This document shows, in pieces, positions 6,847 to 6,941 of a stretch of 6,941 nucleotides of DNA (position 1 is the stretch's first letter; each line of letters opens with the position of its first letter). A program made the translations under genes and the position numbers. The stretch is from an uncultured Azospirillum sp. Its GTDB lineage: Bacteria > Pseudomonadota > Alphaproteobacteria > RF32 > CAG-239. The notes beneath the pieces were generated by a model. The model worked only from the letters and a program-made list of their open reading frames with translations. It had not been told where the DNA came from and searched no databases. Location: positions 1 to 6,941 of the forward strand of contig CABUAP010000068.1 in NCBI GenBank assembly GCA_902489675.1, in the 5' to 3' direction.

Positions 6847-6941
6847 TTATTTACAATAAAACATCAACATCCGATCAAAAATATTATTCTGAGTTGCGGC
6901 CAAACTTACAGGCGCAATATCCACATTACTTCCCGTATTCT
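6847..6941 (-). CDS. Possible 3' end of a convergent gene (partial)
   Basis: On the minus strand one frame is open from the right edge of the window for 30 codons to TAA at 6847-6849. It ends in DRMLMFYCK and contains NTGSNVDIAPVSLAATQNN. The other two minus frames hit stops within 12 codons. The position agrees with a convergent gene, because the two-way terminator 6786-6816 lies just past its stop. Thirty codons is short for AT-rich DNA and could be chance. I do not recognise the family and give no function. Confidence 0.35.
   Translation of the reverse strand, partial: NTGSNVDIAPVSLAATQNNIFDRMLMFYCK

Overview
The window is almost entirely one very large type V (autotransporter) surface-protein locus on the + strand. 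It is open at the 5' edge, so no start codon, signal peptide or promoter is visible, and it ends at a TAA at 6708-6710. The reading is broken in two places. A frame change at about 527-533 shifts coding from the frame starting at base 2 to the frame containing base 528. An in-frame TAA at 4164-4166 then interrupts the second stretch without changing frame. Three open fragments result (2-532, 420-4166, 4212-6710). Read as one protein they would give roughly 2,235 residues within the window.

Layout: (1) 2-~300, Asn-rich beta-helix-type passenger. (2) ~302-1337, about eleven ~30-residue repeats with GG[A/T/L/V]x and FxxN motifs, the pattern known from chlamydial polymorphic membrane proteins (Pmp). 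(3) 1338-1871, spacer passenger. (4) 1872-2741, a ~290-residue module. (5) 2742-4163, Asn/Gly/Thr-rich short strophes. (6) 4170-5045, a second, diverged copy of the ~290-residue module, with the in-frame stop just before it. (7) 5046-5740, the rest of the passenger. (8) 5742-~5900, a predicted helical linker. (9) ~5937-6707, a C-terminal outer-membrane beta-barrel ending in Phe. Downstream are two hairpins (6721-6755 and 6786-6816) and what may be the 3' end of a convergent minus-strand gene running off the right edge.

The organism is a Gram-negative (diderm) bacterium, because the barrel needs an outer membrane. Base composition is moderate, somewhat AT-rich. Giant Asn/Gly/Thr-rich autotransporters like this are common in host-associated and gut Gram-negatives. 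I cannot assign a phylum from the sequence, and Pmp-like repeats alone do not make it a Chlamydia.

If the two lesions are real, the barrel fragment has no export signal and the upstream fragments have no anchor, so the locus would be a decaying or silenced adhesin-like gene. If they are sequencing or assembly errors, it is a single intact giant autotransporter. I found no sign of a new enzymatic or defence system. The notable points are the two lesions, the module duplication and the repeat architecture.
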